Shown: in pieces, positions 10,678-22,466 of the stretch
How positions within the stretch are numbered: position 1 is the first letter of the stretch
How the letters are laid out: each line of letters opens with the position of its first letter
Source of the DNA: Aquatica leii
Lineage: Eukaryota; Arthropoda; Insecta; Coleoptera; Lampyridae
DNA length: 64,000 nucleotides
Reading direction: 5' to 3'
NCBI GenBank assembly: GCA_035610365.1
Contig: CM069435.1
Coordinates: 82,803,389 to 82,867,388, forward strand
The notes under the pieces: model-generated
What the model was told of the DNA's origin: nothing
Database searches by the model: none
What the model saw: only the letters and a program-made list of their open reading frames with translations
Position numbers and translations under genes: made by a program

Positions 10678-11965
10678 CCCAGTAAACACAAAATTGATAA
10701 TGTTTAGTAACAGTTTCAAAACAAAAAATGTATGATTCACTCTTGTTTCAAACATAAAAGAAATCTAACTGCAATAAAAAAGCTATAAGTCCATCGCTGT
10801 TTCACTTATTTGAATCAGTATAGTTTCGGTATTTTAAATTCAAATCTGTTGCAAACTAAATGTTGCATTCGGTTTACGTTTTAAAAGCTTCGTTCATGAA
10901 CTGATACTAAATGATCGATAAATATATGATTTTCTTGTTTCAATAATGAACTAAAACAATTCTTTCAATAATATAATAATACATTTTCGAATGCACGTTT
11001 CAAATTTTATTGCACAATAAATATTTTTAAATACAATATCACATTGAGTTTTTTACATATTGCAACTTTCCTTGATGTGATCTTTCCACGGAAGCCTCGA
11101 AAACTGCATCAGTTACTGTTAGGTAGCAACTTTTAACCGCATCTGTAACATAAAAATAAATATTTTATTTATATACATACATAATCATAGAGTTACACAA
11201 AATTAATTGCATTTTTTTAATCAAAAACAACACAAACTTAATATAAATATCACTTTAGCAATCATAAGAAAGTTATTAAAACACTGTGAATACCTTTATC
11301 TGTACATAATCGTATAGAAAACTTGAAGAATTGAACTGTAATTATAAATCCTAAAGTATCATCAGATTTACGCAATAATCTACCTTAACGCAACCATGTG
11401 TGTTAATTTACATTCTTTTTTATACAAATTAAAACATGATACATAAAGAACAGAAATGATAATAATATTGATTACATTTGTGGATTATAATAAAATGTTT
11501 CGACTTACCGTTTATTGTTCCATTTCGTAATTGTACACACAGCATCACTTATCAAACTACAACCGAACAAGTGAAAAGATATCAATTTGCAGCGCAAGCG
11601 TTGACGACAGTAATCAAAAGTATAGCAACGACTAATGCTGACTAACCACAAAGTATTCGTTTTTTCTAGAACGATTCCACTGTTTTGAATATAATTCAAT
11701 CTCATTTAATCGATCTTCAAACAATTCTAGTTATTCAAAAAATATTCGGTTTTAATAAATCAGTTTTTAGACGGTTGCTGATTATGGGATAAAAATTGCA
11801 AGTACTGAAACGGTTTAAAACTGATTGCGAAAAATCGGAACTCTTTCAATTTATTCACTGTCAGTTACATGTAAATGATATAAAAATGAAACTAACACGA
11901 AACAACGTAATGAAACAATTGTTTTAATTTTGTGACTGTAACAGTTTCAATCCGTGTTTACTGGG
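10678..11965. mobile_element. Non-autonomous TIR element (1.29 kb)
   Basis: The left end CCCAGTAAACAC is matched by GTGTTTACTGGG at the right end. Inside both ends GTTTCA/TGAAAC words recur (left CAGTTTCAAAAC; right AACAGTTTCAA). The interior is AT-rich with no transposase. No target duplication is clear (TAA left, AAG right). It is likely a deletion derivative of a DNA transposon of unknown superfamily. Confidence 0.6.
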
Positions 11966-12428
11966 AAGTACTACATATTTTCAGATGACTTGTCACTTAA
12001 TTAAAATTAAGTCACTAACATTCATTTTATAAAAAAAGTACACCAGTACACAAAATTTTTTATTAAAACACGTTAATGACGTCATATATTATAATTATTG
12101 GATTTTAAAATATATTAAAAAATGTATTTTTTAAGACTTTTATTTTTTCTAATTTTAGTATAATTTTAAACTGTATTAAAAACTTTTGAGATGTAAAAAA
12201 CGATAATTTTAAAATTTAGGACGTTATATTGTTCTTCCACTGCTGAAGAGTCCCAAAAAAGCATTTAGTGGTTTACTCTGATGACATTTTTACATTGATT
12301 TGACATTATTACCTTACACAGTTATACGTTGCATTAAGCGGGCATAAAATGAGCTTTCAACGTTTCCATCTCTATAACGATTTACATACAATTGTTTTTA
12401 GTTACTATATTAATTAAAAAAGACACAA
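11966..12428. other. AT-rich stretch, nothing recognised
   Basis: No open frame of note and no repeat structure. The remaining C-terminal part of the minus-strand Harbinger transposase would be expected here but cannot be recognised. Confidence 0.5.
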
Positions 12429-12644
12429 CTATGAGACAAGCAATGTCATTACGTTAACGATGTGATTAGCGTCCACAAGTCCCATCATAACAATACTGAA
12501 AGTGTGTTTGTAATTAAAAAATTCTGATTCATTATTCATTGGGTTCTGAATCAGTGTATGTTTCCCGTCTATAGCTCCTAAGAAAATTTTAATTATTTTC
12601 AAATGCAATTGCAATTTTTTCCATTCATTTGAATTTCTCGGCAT
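12429..12644 (-). pseudogene. PIF/Harbinger transposase fragment with first catalytic Asp
   Basis: On the minus strand FLGAIDGKHTLIQNP is the conserved G(A/C)IDG-H...P block of Harbinger DDE nucleases, with the first catalytic Asp. It is followed by FFNYKHTFSIVMMGLVDAN, the NYK..FSI...VDA block. The exon begins with an ATG at 12644 directly after a good acceptor (TTCATTTCAG read on the minus strand). The second Asp and the Glu are missing, so this is a truncated relic. A MADF-BESS pseudogene on the opposite strand (15552-17650) may be its partner gene, with later insertions between them. Confidence 0.8.
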
Positions 12645-13381
12645 CTGAAATGAATAAATAATAAATAGGAACAGCAAGACAGCATTATTAATGAATATAA
12701 CAGGTTAACTGTTACGATTTGACTTGCAGCTAAGTACATAAGATGGACGGTTAAAAAGAAAGTGTAATATAGTATACCGGATGGCTCAAATTCGAGGCAC
12801 ATCATTGGGATTTTCTAAAGTATACTAAAGCTTTGGTTAAATTGTGTCAACGTTTCGTATTTTGGTGGTCACTAATGCGCCGCCGAAAAAGTTTTTGTTA
12901 TTGTAAAGGTAAATACATGCTTAGAAGATAAAACAAAATTATTTTATATCAGAATTAAAAAAATAACATGAATCAAGAGAAAACCTAAGAAAGCTCACTC
13001 ACGGAACCTGCGTCTGTAACATAAGAGGAAACGACAGTCATGAAATCGAGGCAACCACGGAATGTGCATCTGCAAACAAAGACTGTGCAATCGGAAAAAG
13101 TACTGACAGCAACCAAAAGCATTTCAAGATACCAGTTAAGAGATTAAAGAAAAAAAAAGGAGAGACGTGGCTATGGACGAGACTAAACGTCGTATTAATA
13201 ATAATTGATTAATCATCATTACCTAAACATTTTGTTTCATTTTTATTAGTTTCCCAACCGTTTTCATCTAAATCACTATTATTTATTGTAAATGTCAAAC
13301 TTTCTACAACCTCATTAACTTAACAATCTGCTTTCTACATTTCATATTACGAGACTCCATATGAATTCAATTTTATTTAAA

Positions 13382-14335
13382 TTACAATAATGAGGCAATC
13401 GAACAGCGGTACGTCCATGTACACTTACCAACAAAATAAATTTTTGATGTACGATGCTGTCTGACTAACATTAATAATTCTGCTTTTGGCATTTCAGTTG
13501 TTGTAAAAATTATATTTGTTTTTAGCCATAAACGAATGCCTTCTTTACGATTACTTTGAGTTGGAAGTTTGTTTATTTGCTTTGAGTGATAAGGTGCATT
13601 ATCCATTACGATGAATCCATTAAGTGGTAGATTTGGAATAAGTTGCATTTTGTAGCCATTGCATAAAATTTGTATGATTCATATTGTCATGATAGTCACC
13701 AGACTTAGTTTGCAATTTAAAAACTTGAAGGCCGTGGTTTACAAACCCATATAAACCACCTGCATGCACTATAATATGTCGTCGCTCAGTTCCATCACAT
13801 TTAGTTCACATAGTTAGTTATGTAGCTGGTTTTCCATTGTTGCCTTTAGCCTTATTCTATCTCAGCTTTTTCAAATATTGTGAACGCCTAGTTACAATAT
13901 AATTTCGTTCGATTAAAAGTTTACGTTTATTACAGCATTTCTTGTAACGAAGCTTTAAAAAATAAAATTAAAACTAAAAAAGTTTTATTTTTTCCCATGT
14001 AACTAACTTTGTTGTTCATTTTTTTCACTAATACTTTTACTGTAGGTACTTGATAAACTGTATACATTTCATGCACAGATCTTCTTAAAACACTTTGATC
14101 AAAATTATACAACTCAATTGTACACAGCACGAATTCGACGCTTTTTATCTGAATTTCTTAAGAGTGAGTCTCCGACAACATCAGATTCTTTACATTTTTC
14201 TTAAAAATAAAACTCAAGGATTTCCTTGTTGTAGAAGCAGCAAGTTTTTTTAATTGGATATATCTATTGACCAACTACTTTCTGTTTATCGAAGAAATCA
14301 ATGATATTACATGTAATATTTCGTGCTGCTGAATG
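13382..14335 (-). pseudogene. IS630/Tc1-mariner-type transposase relic
   Basis: Reading the minus strand from 14335 down: AARNITCNIIDFFDKQK, then FDQSVLRRSVHEMYTVYQVP with PTVKVLVKKMN (helix-turn-helix region), then RRHIIVHAGGLYGFVNHGLQ, then SGDYHDNMNHTNFMQWLQ, then GFIVMDNAPYHS (second catalytic Asp) and LPTQSNRKEGIRLWLKTN. This is the insect group of IS630-like transposases with the HAGG...DYH--MN signature. The first Asp block and the final NP(I/A)E block are absent and several stops occur. It lies between the Harbinger and MADF-BESS pieces, so it may have inserted into that element. Confidence 0.8.
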
Positions 14336-14706
14336 AACAACTTTTTGTGTTCTGTTTTTCATGAATTTGAACTGTAATGCAAAAAATCATTTTAATGATT
14401 GCTGTTTTTTTACTATAACCACAATAAATAACTTTTTTTGTGTTGCAAATTATTTAGAAGTAGTTATAACTTAAAAAAACTGTTTTAAAGATAAATTAAA
14501 ATATATTGTTCTAAAAAAACCGATTTGTCTACAAACAAGACGAAAGTTCAAATACAAAAGCAAAAAGTAATATAAAAAAACCAAAATAACAACGTAAATA
14601 GAAACTAAAATGTCGACAAACTTAATAAATAAATTATGATGTTAAATGTACTTTAACAAATCGTGATATATAATCCGTTGTCACAATTGACACAATACAC
14701 AGAAAA

Positions 14707-15120
14707 ATAATTTGGGATTGCCTAAAACAACTAAAGGTACCAATGAAATTAGTAAGGGTGATAAGAAATAGCTATAAAACTGTAAATGGAATAGTTAAAA
14801 TAAATGGAAAGGAATCAGACTTTTTTCAGATAGTAGTAGAAATAAAACAGGGCGATAGTCTAAGCCCACTACTTTTTATAGTAATCATGGCCAGATTGTT
14901 AAAAAATACTAGGACAAGAACTAAACAAAGCCAGACAGAGATAGGATATAATAATCTAGTGTCATTAAAAATTGACTGCCTACTTTATGCAGACGATATA
15001 GATGAAACAGCTGACGAAAATATGGAGTGAAGAAATAGAAAAGCTAAGAATGGAAATTAATATAAAAAAATGTAAAACAAGGATCATAAATATCAAGAAC
15101 AAAGAAGAAAATAGAGAAAT
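14707..15120 (+). pseudogene. LINE reverse transcriptase fragment
   Basis: IWDCLKQLKVP leads into KLVRVIRNSYKTVNGIVKIN, then IKQGDSLSPLLFIVIMARLL and CLLYADDI. These are the RT palm motifs QGDSLSPLLF and (Y/F)ADD of non-LTR retrotransposons. After a frameshift near 15020, EIEKLRMEINIKKCKT fits the following N--K(T/C) block. Endonuclease and C-terminal parts are missing. The product would copy LINE RNA at the target site, but this copy is a short dead fragment. A LINE tail of similar type is at 37400-37860 on the other strand. Confidence 0.85.
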
Positions 15121-15551
15121 ATACATTTTTATTTTTTACGGTTTTTAAAAAACTAGAGGCCTTAGACCTACGCATTTTTTTTGAAATTATACATGGTTTT
15201 TTTTAAATTTTGTTTCGACGAACAATTTAAACCAAATTTAGAACACCACAAAATTTCTATAATAAAACTAGGATAAAAATTGAAACCTAAAAATACATAA
15301 CTAGAAATAATATCTAACTAAAAATCTATTTACGGTCAAGCACGTAAAGGTTTGAAGATTACCGTATCTATTCGTGCTTTTGCATTTTAGGTGTGGTTAC
15401 AATCTGATTCATGTTCATGACGTAATATTGTGTAACGTAATCTGTAATTTAGTTTCTAAATTTTCCGCATACTTAATCTGATTGATTCTATTAGGTAGCT
15501 TCACACTATACGATGCAAAACAAGGTTTAGACGGTAGGTAAGCCAGTCTGA
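15121..15551. other. Intergenic stretch, nothing recognised
   Basis: No open frame or repeat that I can assign between the LINE fragment and the MADF exon. Confidence 0.5.
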
Positions 15552-15696
15552 ATAGAGCAGAGAATAAAGCAAGAAAAATTAATTGAAATTGTCAAAACCT
15601 ACAAATCATTATATGTAACGAGCCATCTAAAATGTAATGATACTAGATTCAAAAAAAATGTTTGGAAAGGAATTTCAAAGAAAATGAATCAGTCAG
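15552..15696 (+). pseudogene. MADF-BESS gene, exon 1 (MADF domain start)
   Basis: The frame reads QEKLIEIVKTYKSLY, then H, then FKKNVWKGISKKMNQS. This is the first half of a MADF domain (L-(I/V)-(E/V)...LY...H...W--I), a Myb-like DNA-binding fold. It ends at a good donor, CAG|GTAAGA at 15697. The phase (one base left over) joins cleanly to the acceptor at 16952 and restores the second half of the MADF domain. No ATG is visible upstream before a stop, so the true first exon or the 5' end is lost. It is either a host MADF-BESS gene remnant or, more likely, the accessory gene of the neighbouring Harbinger relic. Confidence 0.75.
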
Positions 15697-16952
15697 GTAA
15701 GATATATAATTTACTCTATTTATAAATTAGTTTTTAATTGTTTGTGATAAAAATTTTGTTGACGGCAAATGCAGTATTTACAGTAAATTTTGTAAACTGA
15801 TGTCGGAACTATGGTTAAAATGATTTGATTTGCATTTTCTGGTTTACTTCAGTTTTCAATTATATAGTTAAAATTTTTGATTCAGTATTTTGAACGTACT
15901 TTCCGCGCATGAAAGACCGTAATCAAAGATTTTTTGTTTGTTTTATAAATGCCTGATTGGCGTTGTCTTTTGGGATATTTAACTTTTTTTTAAGAACTTT
16001 TCCTAATTTAGAATTGGCAAATAGGTCCGTCGCTATTCCTATCATATCCGCATATGTCTACTATACTTCTTCACACGTAAAATTGGGAACGTCAATCATT
16101 TTTCGCGCACTCAATGTACTACCAACATTTTTGTTAGCGATGTAAAATACTTATCGAAATAATATGTATTGAAAAACCTCACGTTTGATTTTTATAATTG
16201 ATATAAAACTAAAATTTGTTGGTTAACTTTTATCTCCAAAGGAGATTACTTATAAATACTATAAATAGGTTGCAACATTAAAATCCAGTGGTGTGTATTT
16301 AATTCCCAAACATTTAAAAATTAAATACATACAAATAAACAATTCAGTTATTATGATTTTTAATAATAAGTTTTTTCGTAACATAAACAAATTGTTTGTC
16401 GGAATAAATTTTAATGATGCTTATACTAAATATGCGATATATTTCAAAAACATGGCGGCAATTTAGGCGAAAAGACGTTTTGAACAAATCTGTTTACAAA
16501 TTATATCAGGATGTGTTTTACCGATAATCTATTCCTTTTAAAGAGTACCTACTAATTTCTTTGAATAAACAATCGCACATTAAAAAAATTTCGTTAAGAA
16601 ACTGAAATTTTAAATATCCGTAAATTTCTTGTCAATTTGTTTTTATTTATCTGCCGTATGCTTTGTTATTGTTAATAACAATAAATCTTTTATTGTCGCT
16701 TTGCAGACATTAATAAAATTCGATTGCTCTGTCGATTGTCTAAGTTAATAATTATATATTAACTATTGTAGTAAACGAATCACCAGTAGCTAAAAATCTA
16801 GTTTTAATCTTTTATAAAAATGTACTGTATAGTGAAAAAAAATTGAGGTAAAAATGCTCTACATTTATCATTTTTTTACAAAAATAATAAACTAGAAATG
16901 ATTATTTGTATATTTTGTCAATTTTATAGTAATATTATTTGTCTTTTTTCAG
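15697..16952 (+). other. Intron of MADF-BESS pseudogene
   Basis: GTAAGA at 15697 to TTTTTTCAG ending at 16952; splicing keeps the MADF frame. The 1.26 kb between contain only AT-rich DNA with no recognisable element. Confidence 0.65.
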
Positions 16953-17650
16953 TTGCTTTTTGTAGAAAAACATGAACAAATCTGGAAAAATCTTTCAAAA
17001 AGGCATTGGAAGAAAAACGCAAAACAAAAAGTAAACAGGCTACTTCAAAAATAAAAAAATGGAGATTTGAAAATAAAATGTTGTTTCTATTACCATTTAT
17101 GCAAGAAGGAGACACATGTAATAATTTGAAAGACATTAGCCGTGATGATAATGATGGTGAACCAAATGAAGACGAATATAACAATATAAACGATGATAGA
17201 GAAAATAATCGAACAGAAGATCAAAACAACAATACAGGAGATTAGAATGATAATAAGGATGATTACGAAGATGATTGTGTAGATGAGGAGTCACATATTG
17301 AAGATGAAAAAAAGACAAAAAAAGTTAATTAAAATATCTTTAGCGTAGCAAGAAATAAGAGAAAGAGATATAAAACACAAGCAAAAACGACATCAGCAGT
17401 GATGATAAAATCTTTGTTAAATAAAAAAACTGCTAAAGAGCAAACAATTCTAACAAGACAACAACCTAAAGCAATAGACACATTTTTTGCTGGTATTGCA
17501 TCGACAGTAAAGAATTTGTCTCCTTATTATCAAAATATAGCAAAATTACAAATGTTCTCTATTATTAATAATCTTGAATTGATGCAAATTATGCAATCAA
17601 AACAATTTTTCATGTCTAACACATCTATACAACGTCAACATTCGGTATAA
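16953..17650 (+). pseudogene. MADF-BESS gene, exon 2 (MADF end, acidic linker, BESS)
   Basis: After the splice the frame reads VAFCRKT, a TGA at 16973, then TNLEKSFKKALEEKRKTKS and IKKWRFENKMLFLLPFMQE. This is the second half of a MADF domain (W-NLR--F...K...W-----L-FL). The TGA replaces the conserved Trp. An Asp/Asn/Glu-rich linker follows, with TAG at 17243 and TAA at 17330 in the same frame. The C-terminus (about 17479-17580) reads IDTFFAGIASTVKNLSPYYQ and then I-NNLEL, a BESS protein-interaction motif. All pieces share one frame, so only three nonsense changes separate it from an open gene. MADF-BESS proteins bind DNA, and in insects related proteins pair with Harbinger-type transposases. 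Confidence 0.85.
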
Positions 17651-18668
17651 ATGCAAGCATATAAAACTGGAACGTATCACATATCATTTTCATCATTCGT
17701 ATAAATATCAACACTCCCAGCTAGATCTTCTGCATCTTTAACAATCGCAAATTAATTCTGTCGCCACAATTTCCGAAGAATATAAACATGTAAAAAAATG
17801 TATACAATAAAAGATCCATATGTAGTAAACTATGAATAATAAATAAAAGATGTTTACTTTAAACAAACTGTAAGTTTTTTAGTCTTTATTTTAGTAGTAC
17901 AAATTCAATTAACTTTAACAAATCATAAAATTTGTATTGCGGTATTCTAAAATGTTGATAAAACTTGTCATATTTTAGTAAATCTTTGAACAATTTTTCT
18001 TCTTTAATATTGCTCAGTTTTAATATTGGATGTACTTATTTTTATATCCTTTTGTTAATTTTTTTACAGTTTTTTCTGCATCTAAAAGTAATGCTAGAAA
18101 AGCCAATTTATCGTTACTAGATGCTTAATTGATAAAAAATTGATGAAGCAGCTTGAACACATGTATTATTTATTTTGTCGTATTGACGCTTGTACGCGAT
18201 GTTCCAAATTTGAAACGTACCAAATCAAATTAACTTCAGAACGTTACACATTGGCAAACAATAAATTTATACATAGACGTAATCGTACTGCATAAATCGC
18301 TTCAAAAAAAAATTGCACGTACGCATCCAAAAACAAAATTATGCATTCACAAGAACAAAATCGTATGTATAAAAAGGGACGTACGTACCAACAAAATGTA
18401 TTTAAAAAAAAAGAAAAACATATTCTAAAAGTTATACAATGCCATAGAAACAAAGAAAAACTTAGCTCACAATAAAAGTGTCTAACAAAAATACGTTGCC
18501 AACATAACAGCAAAGCATATAAACGATAAGTTCAAACTTAAACATGTGGCTATGCTGCGGTAGCAGAACGAAAAACACGCTTGCTGGCACTAAAGTGTAA
18601 CTAAAGGATAACTACAATTGCTTGTTCATTGCGTAATTACATTGCGCAGAATTGTATGCATATACACC
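17651..18668. other. AT-rich stretch, nothing recognised
   Basis: Only short, composition-driven frames; no repeat or RNA gene seen. Confidence 0.5.
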
Positions 18669-19814
18669 CTAACAGCACATAGACATCTTAAATACATCTC
18701 AAAGATGTCAAGCCAAGATATTCAAGACATCTTGCAGACAACTCGTTACGTCTTTAAACATCTTTAAAACATATTGAAGACGTCGATAGTTAATAAACTG
18801 TACATCTTGAACACATCTTCCTTATACATTTTTAGGATATCTCCTCAGAACACGTTTAGGACAAAAAACATTTTTTCAATAAGAGAACTTCTATTGGAGG
18901 CTCTTTTCATGCAGTTCTAGATCGAAATTTCAGTTTCCTTATGTAATTTGCACAACCCAGCTTGTTCAACGGAACCTAAAAATTATATTTTTTATTTATT
19001 CTAAATTAGGGAATATGTTAATTTGTATAACACCGTTTTTTATATAAACTGGACAACTATTTCATTGATTTATATGTCTAAACGGTATACAATAATAAAT
19101 TGCATTTTAACTGACATGTAAATCAGAGAAAATAAATTTTTCAATTTCAATTTACAAAACGGCCTGTTGCCCTTTCTTCCCATCTAGCTGTACCTGAGAG
19201 TATAATCATTTGTCATTATGAGATTCGGTGCCATTTTAATAAGATCATAACTAGATGATCCTCTTAGTTTGAATAACTATAGTAACCTAAAAAGAAGGTA
19301 AAATAAAACGTATAACTATTTTTAATTTTAAACATAAGAACAAAATTGTTAGTACAAGCAACAGGTAACATAAAAATAACTGTGCATGTTAGATTATTTT
19401 ACTCTTTGAAGTAATCATCTTTTATTTTTGACATTTAAATATAATTACTATAGGCGTGAGGGTGAGTATCAACTTACAGCATTTTTAAAATCATTTTCAT
19501 TTCATTCAGAAATAATTTGTACACTGAAATTTCTGTTTAAAAACAAAATATAGAATGAATAAAATCCTGCAAACGTTTTGATAAAATTATAATCGGTTGA
19601 GTGGTTTGTTTCATTTTCTTTTCAAGCCGGAAGCCAACGAAGATGTGCTAATTTGTTTTTTTTTAAATTTTTATGCTACTCAAAAGGCACATAAAATATA
19701 AATATACAAGCTTATTAGCACTTTAGATGTATCTTTGGCAATAAATTTAAGGAGATGCTTCAAAGATTCGGACTTCAGAACCAAACTAATGATTTAAATT
19801 TTTGTATGAATTAC

Positions 19815-20330
19815 TTACAGCGCTCGCCGCTTATCGGAATCACGGATAATGTTTTTAATCGGATAATGTTATCACTTTACTAAAGTAACAATCCCGAAGC
19901 ATGCTACTACATAGAAAAAACGCCGTTTATAGTAATCATAATTTAGGTTTATGATATCAATTTATTCTCATGTTAGTTCTATACATGATCAATAACTTAT
20001 TTTATATGCATTTTTGAATTGAATTTCAGAATACGGTTGTTTAAAGTGAAAAATTTTATCATTGTACTCTAAAAATAGTTGTTTTGCATATTTATCTTAT
20101 TTTTACAGTGTTATTTATTTATTAAAATAATTGCACTGATTTACGAAACGGTACATTATTTTAACATCTTTAAATACGTTATCTTTATGAATTAACTTAG
20201 AAAGCACGTGCCTTCTTAGAATGACAAATTAAATTAACTACGTCTTATGTGATAACGTTGTTTTGTATTTATTTTTAGTGTCAGCCAGTTTCTGAGAAGA
20301 ATTGTGTGGTTCTTAGAACAGTGAATGAAG
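19815..20330. mobile_element. pogo/Tigger-type element end, copy 1
   Basis: It begins TACAGCGCTCGCCGCTTATCGGA, very like pogo/Tigger termini (CAGT...CCGCTTAT-GGA) after a TA. About 500 bp are clearly homologous to 31164-31576: shared landmarks include ATAGTAATCATAAT, AACTACGTCTTAT and CAG..TTTCTGAGAA. The other end is not identifiable. Non-coding. Confidence 0.65.
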
Positions 20331-22466
20331 CATCATAACGTTGTTGTTTCTGATTTCGTTTTATCACATATTTATCTGTGGTTTTATTAACAGTGTCAAC
20401 AAAATGTTGAATGCGTCAGATGCGTCAACTCAAAATGCTGCTTTTTTTAAACGTATTATAAAATTTTTTTTGCTTGTATATATGCTTTGATTTCACCTTC
20501 TAAATTAACAACCTGTTAATCACATACACGCTGTATGTATTTATTGCTTTCTAACAAATAAGCATTTTTCCTGAATTTCGTATATTGTTATCATTCGGTT
20601 ATTGTTATCAAAAACCTCAAGTCCCAACGTGATTCTATTAAGCAGCGTGCACTGCATAGTTAAAAACGCAGGCATTCGGCCAAAAATAATACCAGCATTA
20701 CCTATAATATACCAGATCCCAGATGTTTTTATTATGTCAATAAACAGAAACATGTAGAATATTTCTCTTTATTGACATAAAAGGACCATCCTTAGCTAAA
20801 CATGCTTGCTCACCTCTTTTATCTTTTTTTATCAGCATGTAGATTCATTAACTAGTTAACTTTAATCTAATTTATATTAAATTTCAGTAGAAATTTTGTA
20901 AATTCGGTAGTTTATTTTATTGCTTTGATCGCTTGAATACTATAAACAAATATATACAAATTAAAAACTGTACATTCAATTATAAAATTGTCTTCTATTA
21001 ATGGAATAATTATGTTTCTCAGAATACCAATTGTTTACGTAGACCGAATTTCATAACATAAGTGTTATCGTGCATAGATATAATTTTCTTTCTAGGTTAT
21101 TTTACACGTATAAAAAAGAACGTATGTCTTTTCCAAATCTCTGAAACTGTATCTTTATAGATTACTGTAAGAGAATATACTGATCTGTAACTTAGAAATC
21201 TGTAATATTAACAAAAGCAGCGCCAAATATGTCAATTTTGCGTTTGCATCCAAAACTACTCCTTTTTGCATTCAAAGTAATGTTTCCAATTGTAACGCAG
21301 TCATTGTCTAAGTATAATGTATATAAACAAGGGTAATAGGCATAACTTTTTTAAATAGATAGAGCATTACAAAACCTTATGCTACTCTAAAAAAATATTT
21401 GAAAATATAATGTAAATTACTAATCGTCAAAAGTTTCATAGCATAACTATAAATAATTTTTAATCTTTACTTTTATGTCTATTTTTAACTAATTATAAAA
21501 AATATTCATACTTTTAACTAATAATGTTAATAAAGGTTTTACATCATGATCCTTAACAAAATGATAAATTAAATACCACAGATAATAGACACACCCCCAG
21601 GTTATCTTAATCGTGTGACGAAAGTTCAGCTTGTTTGATAACGACAACACGAGAATTATCTCGAATGGAAAATTATAATAAAAACATATTGCACTAATAG
21701 TAATAGTTCATATTTGTACAATCAATACTAACCAACTGCAAATTTAGTTTTCTTAATTTTAGGAGGTGGCGTTACCATTTCATCACTTATTGAAGCTTCA
21801 AATTTTAGTCACTGCTATCTCAAAAATAACATAAAATTCTTATATTTTAAACCAATCAAATATTGAATATTTACCAAATGGAGCATTCTGAAAAAATTTA
21901 ACTTTGTTTATAAACCAGCACGTGTTAAAATGTTTGCACATTGTAATTGCTGTATGCAATTTAGATTGAGAAACTGCATATAGATAAAGGTTACACTTGC
22001 ACGCCAACTTTCTTTTATTCTGTGCTGTACCAATTCATTTTCTATTTCTGTACCAGAAATATCTAAATTAAGTTTAAAATTATGTTATTTGTTATACCAC
22101 TGTATTGTAGTTATACGTTAAATTAAGGTTAAATCCCACAATGCATTGTGGATGCAATGCTGCCAGCCGCAGCAGTGCCAACACTAAATTCTAAAAAATT
22201 CCGTAGCGTATTTTATAACACTTTAAACGTTAAAATAATGTAATACACCTACCAACAACGGGTACAACATAATTTTTGATACAACTTTGCCATTTATAAA
22301 AAACATGCTGAGGAATTTTAAAACAAATGTCTTTAAAACGTCTTAAGTCAGACGTCTCTAAGATGCTTTACGGTAGATATCGTTAAGATGCTTTTTTTAG
22401 AGCCACAGACGTTGAGACATAAAACAGGCATAAAACAGACGTCTTGAAGATATTGTGTGCTGTCTG
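20331..22466. other. Interior right half of the 18.7-22.5 kb element
   Basis: AT-rich, no recognisable coding remains. The terminal 150 bp hold the subterminal repeats. Confidence 0.45.

Larger units (their letters stand above)
18669..22466. mobile_element. TIR element with GAC(A/G)TCTT subterminal repeats (3.8 kb)
   Basis: The left end reads CTAACAGCACATAGACATCTT. The right end, reversed, reads CAGACAGCACACAATATCTT. Within about 150 bp of each end GACATCTT, GACGTCTT or AAGATGTC words recur in both orientations (left: near 18681, 18704, 18727, 18750, 18777; right: near 22330, 22350, 22415, 22437). No transposase frame is preserved inside. A separate pogo-type fragment (19815-20330) sits within. 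I cannot assign the superfamily or find a certain target duplication. Confidence 0.6.

Noticed and set aside
18244-18513. 89-codon minus-strand Cys/Phe-rich frame
   Set aside because: Composition-driven, no known motif, no splice or promoter context.
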